DNA from: Aquisphaera insulae
GTDB taxonomy: Bacteria > Planctomycetota > Planctomycetia > Isosphaerales > Isosphaeraceae
Length of the DNA: 64,000 nucleotides
Assembly (NCBI RefSeq): GCF_011064615.1
Contig: NZ_JAALJH010000021.1
Coordinates: 47,940-111,939 of the forward strand
Direction: 5' to 3'
A program made the translations under genes and the position numbers. Every line of letters begins with the position of its first letter. Position 1 is the first letter of the stretch. Under the pieces are notes generated by a model. The model saw only the letters and a program-made list of their open reading frames with translations, did not search any database and was not told the origin of the DNA. Positions 18,341 to 26,491 of the stretch are shown one piece after another.

Positions 18341-19174
18341 ATGCTCGTCGAGACGCGTCGTCGTCGCCTGCTGGACCTGGTCACCCGTCAGGGTTCCGCG
18401 ACCCTGGAGGAACTGGTCCAGGCGTTGCGCGTCTCCGAGAGCACCGTGCGGCGGGACCTCGAGGCGCTCGATGGGGCGGGTTCGGTGAAGCGGACCCACG
18501 GGGGCGCGGTCTACGCCGGCGAGGTCCGCGCCATGCCGGCGCTCGAGGATCGGAGCTTCACGGCCGTGGCCGAGAAGCGGGCGATCGGGCGGGCGACGGC
18601 CGCCCTCATCGAGGATGAGGACAGCGTCCTGCTCGACGGCGGCACGACGACCCTGGAGGTGGCCCGGGCGCTCCTGGGACGGAGGGTCCAGGTGGTGACC
18701 AACAGCCTGCCGATCGCGCAGCTCCTGGCCTCCAGCCAGCAGACCGATCTGATCCTCATCGGCGGCTATATCTATCCGCGGACGGGGGTGGCACTCGGGC
18801 CGCTGGCGATCGCGACGATGGAAGGCATCCGGGTCCGCCGGGCGATCCTGGGCGCGGGGGGGATCGTCGCCGACGGCGTGTACAACTCCAACCTGCTCCT
18901 GGTCGAGACCGAGCGGCAGATGATGGCCTGCGGGCAGGAGGTCATCATCGTCGCCGACTACACCAAATTCGGCCGCATGGCCCTGTCTCGGCTCTGCGGG
19001 CTGGGCGAGATCCATCGGCTGGTCACGGACCGGGCCATCCCGGACGCGTCCCGGGAGGCCGTCGAGGCCGCCGGGGTGAAGGTCGAGGTTGCCGTGCCGG
19101 AGGGGACCGTCGCCATCAACGGGACGGCGGTCGCCGGCCCCCATCGCACCAAGAAGGCGAGGACCGAGGAATGA
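18341..19174 (+). CDS. DeoR/GlpR-family transcriptional regulator of the BMC operon
   Basis: A 277-residue regulator. The N-terminal winged helix-turn-helix spans about residues 5-58, with ATLEELVQALRVSESTVRRDL as the recognition helix part and KRTHGGAVY closing the wing, as in DeoR proteins. The C-terminal part is the sugar-phosphate-sensing DeoRC domain (DEDSVLLDGGTTTLEVARAL, VVTNSLPIAQLL, AILGAGGIV, VIIVADYTKFGR). GGAG precedes the ATG. It overlaps the pduL start by 4 bases, and so heads the microcompartment operon. It likely represses the operon until a phosphorylated deoxysugar intermediate accumulates; that ligand is inferred from the pathway. Confidence 0.92.
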   Translation: MLVETRRRRLLDLVTRQGSATLEELVQALRVSESTVRRDLEALDGAGSVKRTHGGAVYAGEVRAMPALEDRSFTAVAEKRAIGRATAALIEDEDSVLLDGGTTTLEVARALLGRRVQVVTNSLPIAQLLASSQQTDLILIGGYIYPRTGVALGPLAIATMEGIRVRRAILGAGGIVADGVYNSNLLLVETERQMMACGQEVIIVADYTKFGRMALSRLCGLGEIHRLVTDRAIPDASREAVEAAGVKVEVAVPEGTVAINGTAVAGPHRTKKARTEE

Positions 19175-19863
19175 GCGCGACGTTGAGCCGCGACCGGGTC
19201 GAGGACCTGGTCCGATCGATCATCCTCAAGCAGCTCAACGGGCAGGCCCCCGCCGGCGCCAACGACCAGGCACGGCCCGCGGCCCCGCCGCCGAAGCTCG
19301 TCGTGAACATCTCGGCGCGGCATTGCCACCTGACCCAGGAAGACGTGGACGTGCTCTTCGGCAAGGGCTATCAGCTCACGCCGATGAAGACCCTCTATCA
19401 GGCCACCGACTTCGCCTCCAATGAGACCGTGGCCGTGGTCGGCACCCGCCAGCGGATGATCCCCGGGGTCCGGATCCTCGGCCCCTGCCGCAAGTTCAGC
19501 CAGGTGGAACTGTCCTTCACGGATTCCATCAGCCTGGGGCTCGACATCCCGGTTCGGCTGTCGGGCGACATCGAGGGGACGCCGGGCTGCCTCCTGATCG
19601 GGCCCAAGGGCTCGCTGATGATGAAGCAGGGGGTCATCCGGGCCGAGCGTCACGTCCACATGGGGCCGAAGGACGCCGAGTATTACGGCGTGAAACACCT
19701 CGACCGCATGAACATGCGGGTGGAGAGCCCCTGCCCGTCCACGCTCGAGGGGCTCCTCGTGCGGACCCACCCGGACTGGAAGCTCGAGGTTCACATCGAC
19801 ACCGACGAGGCCAATGCCTGCGACCTGGCGCACGCGACCAACGTGATCCTGACGAAGGCGTGA
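19171..19863 (+). CDS. pduL: PduL-type phosphate acyltransferase
   Basis: A 230-residue phosphotransacylase that swaps CoA for phosphate on the acyl-CoA made inside the microcompartment, recycling CoA in the lumen. Conserved PduL features include NISARHCHLTQEDVDVLFG with paired His residues for zinc, GPCRKFSQVELS, IGPKGSLMMKQGVIRAERHVHMGPKDAEYYGV with more metal-binding His, and a C-terminal HIDTDEANACDL. The first 22 residues (SRDRVEDLVRSIILKQL) form an amphipathic helix followed by an Ala/Pro linker, the usual encapsulation peptide. It overlaps deoR by 4 bases, and the first shell gene follows. Confidence 0.95.
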   Translation: MSATLSRDRVEDLVRSIILKQLNGQAPAGANDQARPAAPPPKLVVNISARHCHLTQEDVDVLFGKGYQLTPMKTLYQATDFASNETVAVVGTRQRMIPGVRILGPCRKFSQVELSFTDSISLGLDIPVRLSGDIEGTPGCLLIGPKGSLMMKQGVIRAERHVHMGPKDAEYYGVKHLDRMNMRVESPCPSTLEGLLVRTHPDWKLEVHIDTDEANACDLAHATNVILTKA

Positions 19864-19935
19864 CGGCTGACGGCGACATCGACAGCGATCGGAGTAGACG
19901 ACAGATGACTTCAAACCGCGGAAGGAGGGCCTGAC

Positions 19936-20271
19936 GTGGCCTCATCATCACTCGAAGCACTCGGCATGATCGAGACGAAGGGCTTCGTCGCCCTCGTGGA
20001 AGCCAGCGACGCCATGCTCAAGGCGGCCAACGTCGAGCTCGTCGGCTGGGACAAGGTCGGCAGCGGACTCGTGACCGCCTTCGTGGCGGGCGACGTGGCC
20101 GCGGTCAAGGCGGCCGTGGACGCGGGCGCCGCGGCGGCCAGCCGGATCGGCGAGGTCGTCTCCGTCCAGGTCATCCCCCGCCCGCACGAGGACCTCGGCG
20201 GCGTCCTCACCTTCGCCAAGGCCAAGGCGGCGGCCACCACCAGCGACGGCGCCAAGAAGAGGGGGAGCTGA
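19936..20271 (+). CDS. BMC-H hexameric shell protein 1
   Basis: A 111-residue single-domain shell protein (BMC fold, hexamer-forming). It starts at GTG with AAGGAGGG about ten bases upstream. [30 protein letters not shown] is the classic N-terminal half, and [23 protein letters not shown] the edge region ending in a C-terminal Lys/Ala tail ([16 protein letters not shown]) absent from the other two copies. Hexamers tile the shell facets and their central pores pass metabolites. It is followed by a second BMC-H gene after 4 bases. Confidence 0.96.
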   Translation: MASSSLEALGMIETKGFVALVEASDAMLKAANVELVGWDKVGSGLVTAFVAGDVAAVKAAVDAGAAAASRIGEVVSVQVIPRPHEDLGGVLTFAKAKAAATTSDGAKKRGS

Positions 20272-20275
20272 GCCC

Positions 20276-20590
20276 ATGACCACGCTCCAACGCCCGACTT
20301 CCGGCATCCCCGGGCTCAACATCGGCGACGCCGTGGGCCTGATCGAGACCAAGGGGCTGGTCAGCATGATCGAGGCCACCGACGCCATGCTCAAGGCCGC
20401 CAACGTGCAACTGGCCGGCCGCGTCCAGGTCGGCGGCGGGTTCGTGACGACGATCGTCCGGGGCGACGTCGGCAGCATCCGCGCGGCCGTCGAGGCCGGC
20501 GCCGAGGCCGCCACCCGCGTCGGCGAGCTCGTCAGCGCCCACGTCATCCCGCGGCCGGACGAGAGCGTCCTGGCCGCCTTCTTGGGCTGA
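20276..20590 (+). CDS. BMC-H hexameric shell protein 2
   Basis: A 104-residue BMC-H protein with a GGGGAG ribosome site. The core runs from [31 protein letters not shown] to TRVGELVSAHVIPRPDESVLAAFLG. It has an N-terminal extension of about 17 residues (TTLQRPTSGIPGLNIG) that the other two BMC-H proteins lack; such extensions usually lie on one face of the hexamer. It shares the pore region VGGGFVTTIVRGDVGSIRAAVEAG with copy 3, suggesting duplication within the operon. Confidence 0.96.
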   Translation: MTTLQRPTSGIPGLNIGDAVGLIETKGLVSMIEATDAMLKAANVQLAGRVQVGGGFVTTIVRGDVGSIRAAVEAGAEAATRVGELVSAHVIPRPDESVLAAFLG

Positions 20591-20621
20591 TCCCTCACGC
20601 ACTCCACAGGAGCAGTCCACG

Positions 20622-20900
20622 ATGAACGGGAACGCGCTGGGCCTGATCGAGACCATGGGCCTGGTCGGCCTGATCAGTGCCGTCGATGCCATGCTCAAGG
20701 CGGCGACCGTCCAGGTCGCCAGCTCCGTCATCAAGCTCGACGGCGGCGTCGTGAGCGTGATGGTCCGGGGCGACGTCAGCAGCGTCCGCGCGGCCGTCGA
20801 GGCCGGCGCCGAGGCGGCGTCCAAGATCGGCGAGCTGCGGGCCGCGCACGTCATTCCGCGTCCGGACGCCGTCGTCGTCTCGCAGTTCGCAGGAGGCTGA
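20622..20900 (+). CDS. BMC-H hexameric shell protein 3
   Basis: A 92-residue minimal BMC-H protein: ALGLIETMGLVGLISAVDAMLKAATVQV, VVSVMVRGDVSSVRAAVEAGAEAASKIGEL, then HVIPRPDAVVVSQFAGG. AGGAG precedes the ATG. Its stop codon overlaps the acetate kinase start (TGATG), which suggests translational coupling. The helix residue pattern differs from copies 1 and 2 (Met replaces Lys before Gly in ETMGL), so mixed hexamers or different facet roles are possible. Confidence 0.96.
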   Translation: MNGNALGLIETMGLVGLISAVDAMLKAATVQVASSVIKLDGGVVSVMVRGDVSSVRAAVEAGAEAASKIGELRAAHVIPRPDAVVVSQFAGG

Positions 20901-22111
20901 TGGTGAAGGTCCTCATCGCCAACCTCGGATCCACGAGCTTCAAGTATCGCCTGTTCGACCTCTCCGACCCGGCCGAGCCGGTGCTGGCCCGCGGCGGGAT
21001 CGAGCGGATCGGTTCCCCGTCCGCCCGCGTCGTCGTCAAGACGGCGAGGGGCGAGCGGGAATCCGCGCAGCTCGTGAAGGACCACGGCGACGCCGTGCAG
21101 CTCTGCCTGGAGCAGTTGACCGACCCGGAGATCGGCGTCCTCGCCGATGCCTCCGAGGTGACGGCCATCGGCTTCAAGGCCGTGCACGCCCGCAACCTGA
21201 CCGGCGTGCACCTCGTCGACGACGCGGTGCTGGAGGCGATGGAGGCCTTCGCCGACGTGGCCCCCGCCCACAATCCCCCCTACACGAAGGCCATGCGGAT
21301 GCTCCGGGACCGGTTCCCGAAGCTCCCGCTGGTGGCGGCCTTCGAAACCGGGTTCCACCGGACCATCCCCGAGGCGCGCCAACGCTACGCCATCCCGGAC
21401 GCCTGGGCGACCGAGCTGGGCGTGCGGAAATGGGGCTTCCACGGGGCCAGCCACCGCTACATCTCCTGGCGCGTGCCCGAGCTGCTGGGGGGCCGGAAGG
21501 ACCTCAAGATCATCTCCTGCCACCTGGGCGGCAGCTCCTCGCTCGCCGCCATCGACGGCGGCAAGTCGGTCGCGTGCAGCCTGGGCATGAGCCCGCAATC
21601 GGGCCTGCCGCACAACAACCGCGTCGGCGAGTTCGACGTCTTCGCGCTGCCCCCCCTGCTCCGTGAGACCGGCAAGAGCCTCGAGGAGATCCTCGACGTC
21701 CTGGCCAACCACTCGGGCCTCCACGGCCTCTGCGAGGCCCGCGACCTGCGGGACATCGAGGCGGCCGCGGCCGGCGGCGACCCCCGCGCGGAGCTTGCCA
21801 TCGGCGTCTTCGTCGACTCGATACGCCACTACCTGGGCGCCTTCATGGTCGCCCTGGGGGGCGTGGACGTGATCGCCTTCACCGGCGGCATCGGCGAGAA
21901 CTCCTCGCGAATCCGCGAGGAAGTCTGCCGCGGCCTGGGCTGGTTCGGCATCGAGCTCGATCCGAGCCTGAACGCATCCGGAGACGCCGAGCGGAAGGTC
22001 TCCGCCTCGAGCTCCCGCGTCCAGGTCTGGACCGTCCCCACCAACGAGGAGCTGGTCGTCGCCCGCCAGAGCCGTGCCCTGCTCGACTCCGGCAGGACGT
22101 CCATGGATTGA
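20900..22111 (+). CDS. ackA: Acetate/propionate-type acyl kinase (AckA)
   Basis: A 403-residue ASKHA-fold kinase that converts acyl-phosphate plus ADP to the acid plus ATP. Motifs: IANLGSTSFKYRLFDL at the start, FETGFHRTIPE, KWGFHGASHRYIS, HLGGSSSLAAIDGGKSV (phosphate loop) and FTGGIGENSSRIREEV (adenosine site). In this locus it should take the acyl-phosphate from PduL, probably lactyl- or acetyl-phosphate, giving the pathway its ATP. Its start overlaps the third shell gene. No encapsulation peptide is visible, which fits a cytosolic final step. Confidence 0.95.
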   Translation: MVKVLIANLGSTSFKYRLFDLSDPAEPVLARGGIERIGSPSARVVVKTARGERESAQLVKDHGDAVQLCLEQLTDPEIGVLADASEVTAIGFKAVHARNLTGVHLVDDAVLEAMEAFADVAPAHNPPYTKAMRMLRDRFPKLPLVAAFETGFHRTIPEARQRYAIPDAWATELGVRKWGFHGASHRYISWRVPELLGGRKDLKIISCHLGGSSSLAAIDGGKSVACSLGMSPQSGLPHNNRVGEFDVFALPPLLRETGKSLEEILDVLANHSGLHGLCEARDLRDIEAAAAGGDPRAELAIGVFVDSIRHYLGAFMVALGGVDVIAFTGGIGENSSRIREEVCRGLGWFGIELDPSLNASGDAERKVSASSSRVQVWTVPTNEELVVARQSRALLDSGRTSMD

Positions 22112-22175
22112 AGCCCCGGCCCGATCGATCCCCCCGGATGGATCGGGCCGAAGATCAGAAAAGGACCGCCCGCCG

Positions 22176-22490
22176 ATGTTCCTGGCCCGAGTGACCGGCA
22201 GCGTGGTGGCCACCCAGAAGGTGGCCTCGATGACGGGACACAAGCTCCTGGTCGTGGAACCCTATCGGGTCGACGACAAGGGCTCGGGCAGGCTCGTCCC
22301 CACCGGGCGGTCTTTCGTCGTGGTCGATTCGCTCGGGGCCGGACTCGACGAGATGGTCCTCGTCTGCCAGGGCTCCTCGGCCCGACTCACGCCGGAGACC
22401 GAGAAGCTCCCCATCGACGCCGTCGTGATCGGCCTGGTCGACACGGTGGACGTCGCCGGCAAGGTGGTCTTCTCCGCCAGGGGTGGATGA
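22176..22490 (+). CDS. EutN/CcmL-type pentameric shell protein (BMC-P) 1
   Basis: A 104-residue pentamer-forming vertex protein. I start at ATG 22176, preceded by AAGGA, rather than at an upstream in-frame ATG that lies inside ackA. MFLARVTGSVVATQKVASMTGHKLLVVEPY is the hallmark EutN opening, FVVVDSLGAGLDEMVLVCQGSSAR the middle strand, and DAVVIGLVDTVDVAG the last. Pentamers cap the twelve vertices of the icosahedral shell. Confidence 0.95.
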   Translation: MFLARVTGSVVATQKVASMTGHKLLVVEPYRVDDKGSGRLVPTGRSFVVVDSLGAGLDEMVLVCQGSSARLTPETEKLPIDAVVIGLVDTVDVAGKVVFSARGG

Positions 22491-22592
22491 TGCCGACCGA
22501 GCCGCCACCATCGCCTCGTCGAGCCGACGCAAGCGGACTCCCCCCGGAACACTCGTGAACCCAACCGTGCCCCCTTCGCGACGGTGCCAGCC

Positions 22593-24032
22593 ATGCAAAT
22601 GACCGAAGATCTGATCCGCAGCGTGATCCATGAAGTGCTGTCCCAGATGGGCAGCGGCGGGGCGGCCGCCAACGGCAACGTCAACGGCAAGGCCCCGGCA
22701 CGCTCCGGCGGGACCCTGGGCGTCTTCCCGACCGTCGACGCGGCCGTGGAGGCCGCGGAGGGGGCCTTCGAGCAGTTCCAGAAGCGCGGGCTCAACGACC
22801 GCAAGAAGGCCGTCGAGGTCATCCGCAAGATCTGCGTCGAGCAGGCCGATGAGCTCGGCCGCGCCGAGCTCGAGGAGACCAAGATCGGCCGCCTCGACCA
22901 CAAGATCGCCAAGCTCCGCGGCACCATCCCCCTGATCCCGGGGCCCGAGTTCCTCCGCACCGACATCGCCACCGGCGACGACGGGCTGACCCTCACGGAT
23001 TACGCCCCGTTCGGGGTCATCGGCGCCATCACGCCGGTCACCCACAGCCTCCCCACGCTGGCCGCCAACGCGATCAGCATGCTCTCGTCGGGCAACACGG
23101 TCGTCTTCAACGCCCACCCGTCCGGGGGCAACATCGCGGCCGAGGGCGTCCGGAGGTTCAACAAGGCCATCCGCGAGGTGATCGGCCTGGAGAACCTGAT
23201 CACGATCATCGACCCACCCACCCTCAAGACGGCCGCCCAGCTCTTCGACCACAAAGGGATCAGCCTCCTGGTCGTGACCGGCGGCCCGGCCGTGGCCCGT
23301 GCGGCCCTGGCCAGCAAGCGCCGCGCGATCGTCGCCGGGCCGGGCAATCCTCCGGTCGTCGTCGATGCCACGGCCTGCCTCGACAACGCGGCGAAGTCGA
23401 TCGTGGTCGGCGGAGCGTTCGACAACAACCTCCTCTGCATCGGCGAGAAGCAGGTCTTCGCCGTCGGCGAGATCTTCGACTCGCTCACCGAGGCCATGAC
23501 GCGGAACGGCGGCTACCGGCTCACCGCCAACCAGATCGACGCCCTGACCAAGGCCGCGATCCCGGTCGGCAGCGACGGCAAGCCGCACGTCAACAAGGAC
23601 TTCGTCGGCAAGGATCCCGCGGTCCTCGCGGAGGCCGCGGGCGTCAAGCTGCCGGCGGGCGTCGACCTCCTCTTCGGCGAGACGGGCTTCGAGCATCCGT
23701 TCGTCCAGGAGGAGCAGATGATGCCGTTCGTCCCCTTCGTCCGCGTCTCGAACGTGGACAGGGCGATCGACCTGGCGTTCGAGAGCGAGCACGGGTTCGG
23801 CCACACCGCGATCCTCCACTCGCGCGACACGACGGTGATGTCGAAGATGGGCAAGCTCATGAACTGCACCATCTTCGTGGTGAACGGGCCGAGCGTGGCC
23901 GGCCTGGGCGTCGGCGGCGAGGGCTATCCGTCGTTCTCGATCGCCGGCCCGACCGGCGAGGGCGTCACCAGCCCCCTGACGTTCACTCGCCAGCGGCGGA
24001 CCGCCATCGCCGGCGGCATGCGGTTCCTTTGA
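22593..24032 (+). CDS. CoA-acylating aldehyde dehydrogenase (PduP/EutE type), microcompartment core enzyme
   Basis: A 479-residue aldehyde dehydrogenase; an in-frame GTG at 22584 would add three residues. Residues 1-20 (TEDLIRSVIHEVLSQMGSG) form an amphipathic encapsulation helix, then a Gly/Asn/Ala linker to about residue 40. The catalytic part includes APFGVIGAITPVTHSLPT, NTVVFNAHPSG, VVTGGPAVARAAL, GPGNPPVVVDATA and the active-site Cys in AFDNNLLCIGEKQVF. It should oxidise lactaldehyde (or another aldehyde) with NAD and CoA inside the shell. In PVM loci this enzyme is paired with the class II aldolase and PduL, as here. Confidence 0.95.
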   Translation: MQMTEDLIRSVIHEVLSQMGSGGAAANGNVNGKAPARSGGTLGVFPTVDAAVEAAEGAFEQFQKRGLNDRKKAVEVIRKICVEQADELGRAELEETKIGRLDHKIAKLRGTIPLIPGPEFLRTDIATGDDGLTLTDYAPFGVIGAITPVTHSLPTLAANAISMLSSGNTVVFNAHPSGGNIAAEGVRRFNKAIREVIGLENLITIIDPPTLKTAAQLFDHKGISLLVVTGGPAVARAALASKRRAIVAGPGNPPVVVDATACLDNAAKSIVVGGAFDNNLLCIGEKQVFAVGEIFDSLTEAMTRNGGYRLTANQIDALTKAAIPVGSDGKPHVNKDFVGKDPAVLAEAAGVKLPAGVDLLFGETGFEHPFVQEEQMMPFVPFVRVSNVDRAIDLAFESEHGFGHTAILHSRDTTVMSKMGKLMNCTIFVVNGPSVAGLGVGGEGYPSFSIAGPTGEGVTSPLTFTRQRRTAIAGGMRFL

Positions 24033-24062
24033 TCGCGGCGATGGCGACGGGAGGGAAAGCTG

Positions 24063-24329
24063 ATGCAACTCGGCACGGTCAAGGGGACGGCGACCTCCAC
24101 GGTCAAGCATCCCAGTTTCGAGGGGGAGCGACTCCTCGTCGTCCAGCTCGAGGCGAAGGATGGCCGGCCCGAGGGGGAGCCCGTCCTGGTTTTCGATCGC
24201 CTGGGGGCCAGGAAGGGAGACCGCGTCCTCCTGACCAACGACGGGGCCCTGCTCCAGGAGCTGCTGGGCCGCGACACGCCGGGCCGCTGGAGCATCCTCG
24301 GCCTGCCGGATGGAATGAACGCACGTTGA
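24063..24329 (+). CDS. EutN-type pentameric shell protein (BMC-P) 2
   Basis: An 88-residue vertex protein with a strong ribosome site (GGGAGGG). MQLGTVKGTATSTVKHPSFEGERLLVVQLE is the EutN start, and LVFDRLGARKGDRVLLTNDG the conserved middle. It differs from the other two copies in having a shorter loop and an Arg in place of the acidic residue after LGA. Three different BMC-P copies are typical of the PVM locus type. Confidence 0.94.
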   Translation: MQLGTVKGTATSTVKHPSFEGERLLVVQLEAKDGRPEGEPVLVFDRLGARKGDRVLLTNDGALLQELLGRDTPGRWSILGLPDGMNAR

Positions 24330-24352
24330 CCTATTAGATCGGGATTCCGTTC

Positions 24353-25102
24353 ATGAATCAGACCTTGTCGAGGACCGACTTCCGCAGCCGCGAGCCGGCG
24401 TTCGCACGCGCCCGCGGCCCGGAGATCGTGCTCGATCGGGTCGACCCGATCCTGCTGGTGGACGATGCCGTGCGAGCCGTCCTGGCCACTCTCCGCCCCA
24501 CCAACCGGGTCGGGCGCGAGCGGGATGCCAGCCCCTGCTTCGCGGATCGACTCCTCGGCGTCCGTCAGGCGGAGCAACTTCCGGCCGGGATTCGCGCCGT
24601 CCGGATCGCGCCGCAGACGGTGGTGACCCCGCTGGCCCGCGACCTGCTGAAGAAGCGTGGCATCGAGATCAGGCTGGGCGTCTCGCCCGAGCTTGGACGG
24701 CTCGCCCGCGGCGAATGGGCCTTCGCGATCGGCGAGGAGACCGGCCAGCTCCAGGCCCTCCGCCGCGGCCTCCTTTCGGAGCCTCGCGAGTGGCTCGAGC
24801 TCGATCCCGACCTGGAAGTCGTGGGCGGTTGGCTCGTCGAGTCGTCCGGCCGCGGTGCCCTCTGGGTCACCAACGACGGGGCGCGGACCGTCTGGCGAGC
24901 GTGCCAGTCGCCGGGCGTTCGCGCGGCCGTCGCCGCGGAGCCCTCCGACGTCCATCGCGCGGTCGATGGCCTGGGCTTGAATCTGCTGGTCGTCGAGCCC
25001 GCGGGTAAGACGATCGCGCTCGTCCGTCAGCTCGCCGCCGCATTCCGCCAGGGAGGCGCCCCGGGCGTCCCCGCGGATCTTCACGAGGAGGTACTCCGAT
25101 GA
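24353..25102 (+). CDS. Microcompartment operon protein of unknown function (249 residues)
   Basis: It lies between two EutN genes and overlaps the second by 4 bases, so it belongs to the operon. Residues 25-48 (VLDRVDPILLVDDAVRAVLATL) look like a helical targeting or packing segment. Residues 89-107 (TVVTPLARDLLKKRGIEIR) resemble a signature I associate with several microcompartment accessory proteins; this is from memory and weak. The rest alternates strands and helices (WLELDPDLEVVGGWLVE, ALWVTNDGARTVWRAC, LNLLVVEPAGKTIALVRQLAAAF) as in an alpha/beta fold. No catalytic signature is recognised. It could be a structural cargo or an assembly protein. Confidence 0.8.
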   Translation: MNQTLSRTDFRSREPAFARARGPEIVLDRVDPILLVDDAVRAVLATLRPTNRVGRERDASPCFADRLLGVRQAEQLPAGIRAVRIAPQTVVTPLARDLLKKRGIEIRLGVSPELGRLARGEWAFAIGEETGQLQALRRGLLSEPREWLELDPDLEVVGGWLVESSGRGALWVTNDGARTVWRACQSPGVRAAVAAEPSDVHRAVDGLGLNLLVVEPAGKTIALVRQLAAAFRQGGAPGVPADLHEEVLR

Positions 25103-25377
25103 GGATCGCCGAGGTCGTCGGCCGGGTGACGCTCAGCCGTTCGGCGGATTCCCTCCGGGGCGGCCGGTTCGTGATCGTCCGGCCCATGCCGCTCGAGGCG
25201 CTGACCGATGGCTCGTCGTCGCGCGGCGAGGAGCTCATCGCCTATGACAACCTGGGGGCCGGCGCGGGGTCTCTCATCGGCCTGAGCGAGGGGCGCGAGG
25301 CCGCCAACCCCTTCGGCAAGAACAAGACACCGGTGGACGCGTACTGCGCGTGCCTCCTTGACAGGCTCTCCTTCTGA
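25099..25377 (+). CDS. EutN-type pentameric shell protein (BMC-P) 3
   Basis: A 92-residue vertex protein: MRIAEVVGRVTLSRSADSLRGGRFVIVRPM opening, LIAYDNLGAGAGSLIGLSEGREAANPF middle, and VDAYCACLLDRLSF at the end. The C-terminal Cys-Ala-Cys pair and the phrase FGKNKTPVDAYCA are like the PVM-type EutN paralogue. Its ATG overlaps the stop of the 249-residue gene (ATGA). Confidence 0.94.
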   Translation: MRIAEVVGRVTLSRSADSLRGGRFVIVRPMPLEALTDGSSSRGEELIAYDNLGAGAGSLIGLSEGREAANPFGKNKTPVDAYCACLLDRLSF

Positions 25378-25471
25378 TCGAGACACGGGCGGGCCGCCGG
25401 TCCCGGCGCCAGCCCGCGAACGACAAGGACTCAACGGACTTTCGATTTCCCGAACGACGGCGAGGAATCCC

Positions 25472-26422
25472 ATGGTCGGCAACGGCGTCATGAACGAATG
25501 GAAGATGCGCGAGCTGATGTGCGAGATCGGCCGGCGGATCTACAACAAGGGATTCGCCGCCGCCAATGACGGCAACATCAGCTACCGGCTGGGCGAGGAC
25601 CGCGTCCTCTGCACGCCCACCCGCACGTCCAAGGGCTACATGAAGCCCGACGACCTCTGCATCGTGGACATGGACGGGAAGCAGATCTCCGGCAAGAAGA
25701 AGCGATCGAGCGAGGTCCTGCTCCACCTCACGATCATGAAGACCCGTTCGGACGTCCGCTCGGTCGTGCATTGCCACCCGCCTCATGCGACCGCCTTCGC
25801 GGTGGCCCGCGAGCCGATCCCGAAGTGTATCCTGCCCGAGTTCGAGGTCTTCCTCGGCGAGGTGGCGATCTCTCCCTACGAGACCCCCGGCGGGCAGGCG
25901 TTCGCCGACACCGTCATCCCCTTCGTCAAGGATACCGAGACGATCCTCCTGGCTAACCACGGGACCGTCACCTACGGCTCGGACCTGGAGGACGCCTACT
26001 TCAAGACCGAGATCATCGACGCCTACTGCCGGATCCTCCTCCTAACCAAGCAGCTCGGCCGGGTGAACTACTACGACGACGCCAAGGCGGCGGAGCTGAT
26101 CAAGCTCAAGCCGAACCTCGGCATCCCCGACCCGCGGCTCACCCGCGGCCTCGAGAACTGCGACCTCTGCGGCAACAGCCTCTTCCGCGAGGGCTACGGC
26201 CAGCCCGGTCCGGAGCCGAAGGTCTTCATCCATCCGAAGCTCCTCCAGAACGGCCAGGCCTCCGGTTCCGGCGTCGCCTGCGAGATGCCCACCAAGGCCG
26301 CGGCCCCCGCCGCATCCGCGGCCCCGTCGTCCAACGGCCACGCCGGCGGCCCCGACATCGACGCCCTCGTCAAGGCGATCACGGACAAGGTCATGAGCGC
26401 CCTGGCCGGCTCCGGGAGCTGA
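25472..26422 (+). CDS. Class II aldolase (fuculose/rhamnulose-phosphate type) with C-terminal encapsulation peptide
   Basis: A 316-residue zinc aldolase. The start at 25472 has GAGGA upstream; the longer frame begins in a segment without aldolase character. The catalytic part shows GNISYRLGEDRVLCTP, TSKGYMKPDDLCIVD, EVLLHLTIMKTRSDVRSVVHCHPPHATAFAV (zinc His pair HCHPPH), the acidic residue in LPEFEVFLGE, and ANHGTVTYG. It should split fuculose-1- or rhamnulose-1-phosphate into dihydroxyacetone phosphate and lactaldehyde. After an Ala/Pro linker, DIDALVKAITDKVMSALAGS at the C-terminus is an amphipathic targeting helix, so the enzyme is probably inside the shell. CDLCGNSLF in the linker region is an added CxxC. 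Confidence 0.93.
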   Translation: MVGNGVMNEWKMRELMCEIGRRIYNKGFAAANDGNISYRLGEDRVLCTPTRTSKGYMKPDDLCIVDMDGKQISGKKKRSSEVLLHLTIMKTRSDVRSVVHCHPPHATAFAVAREPIPKCILPEFEVFLGEVAISPYETPGGQAFADTVIPFVKDTETILLANHGTVTYGSDLEDAYFKTEIIDAYCRILLLTKQLGRVNYYDDAKAAELIKLKPNLGIPDPRLTRGLENCDLCGNSLFREGYGQPGPEPKVFIHPKLLQNGQASGSGVACEMPTKAAAPAASAAPSSNGHAGGPDIDALVKAITDKVMSALAGSGS

Positions 26423-26491
26423 ACCTCCGCCGCGCCCGGTCGTTGGCCTCCTGGAACTCGTCCCCATTCGACAGTTGGACTGGAGTGTGTC

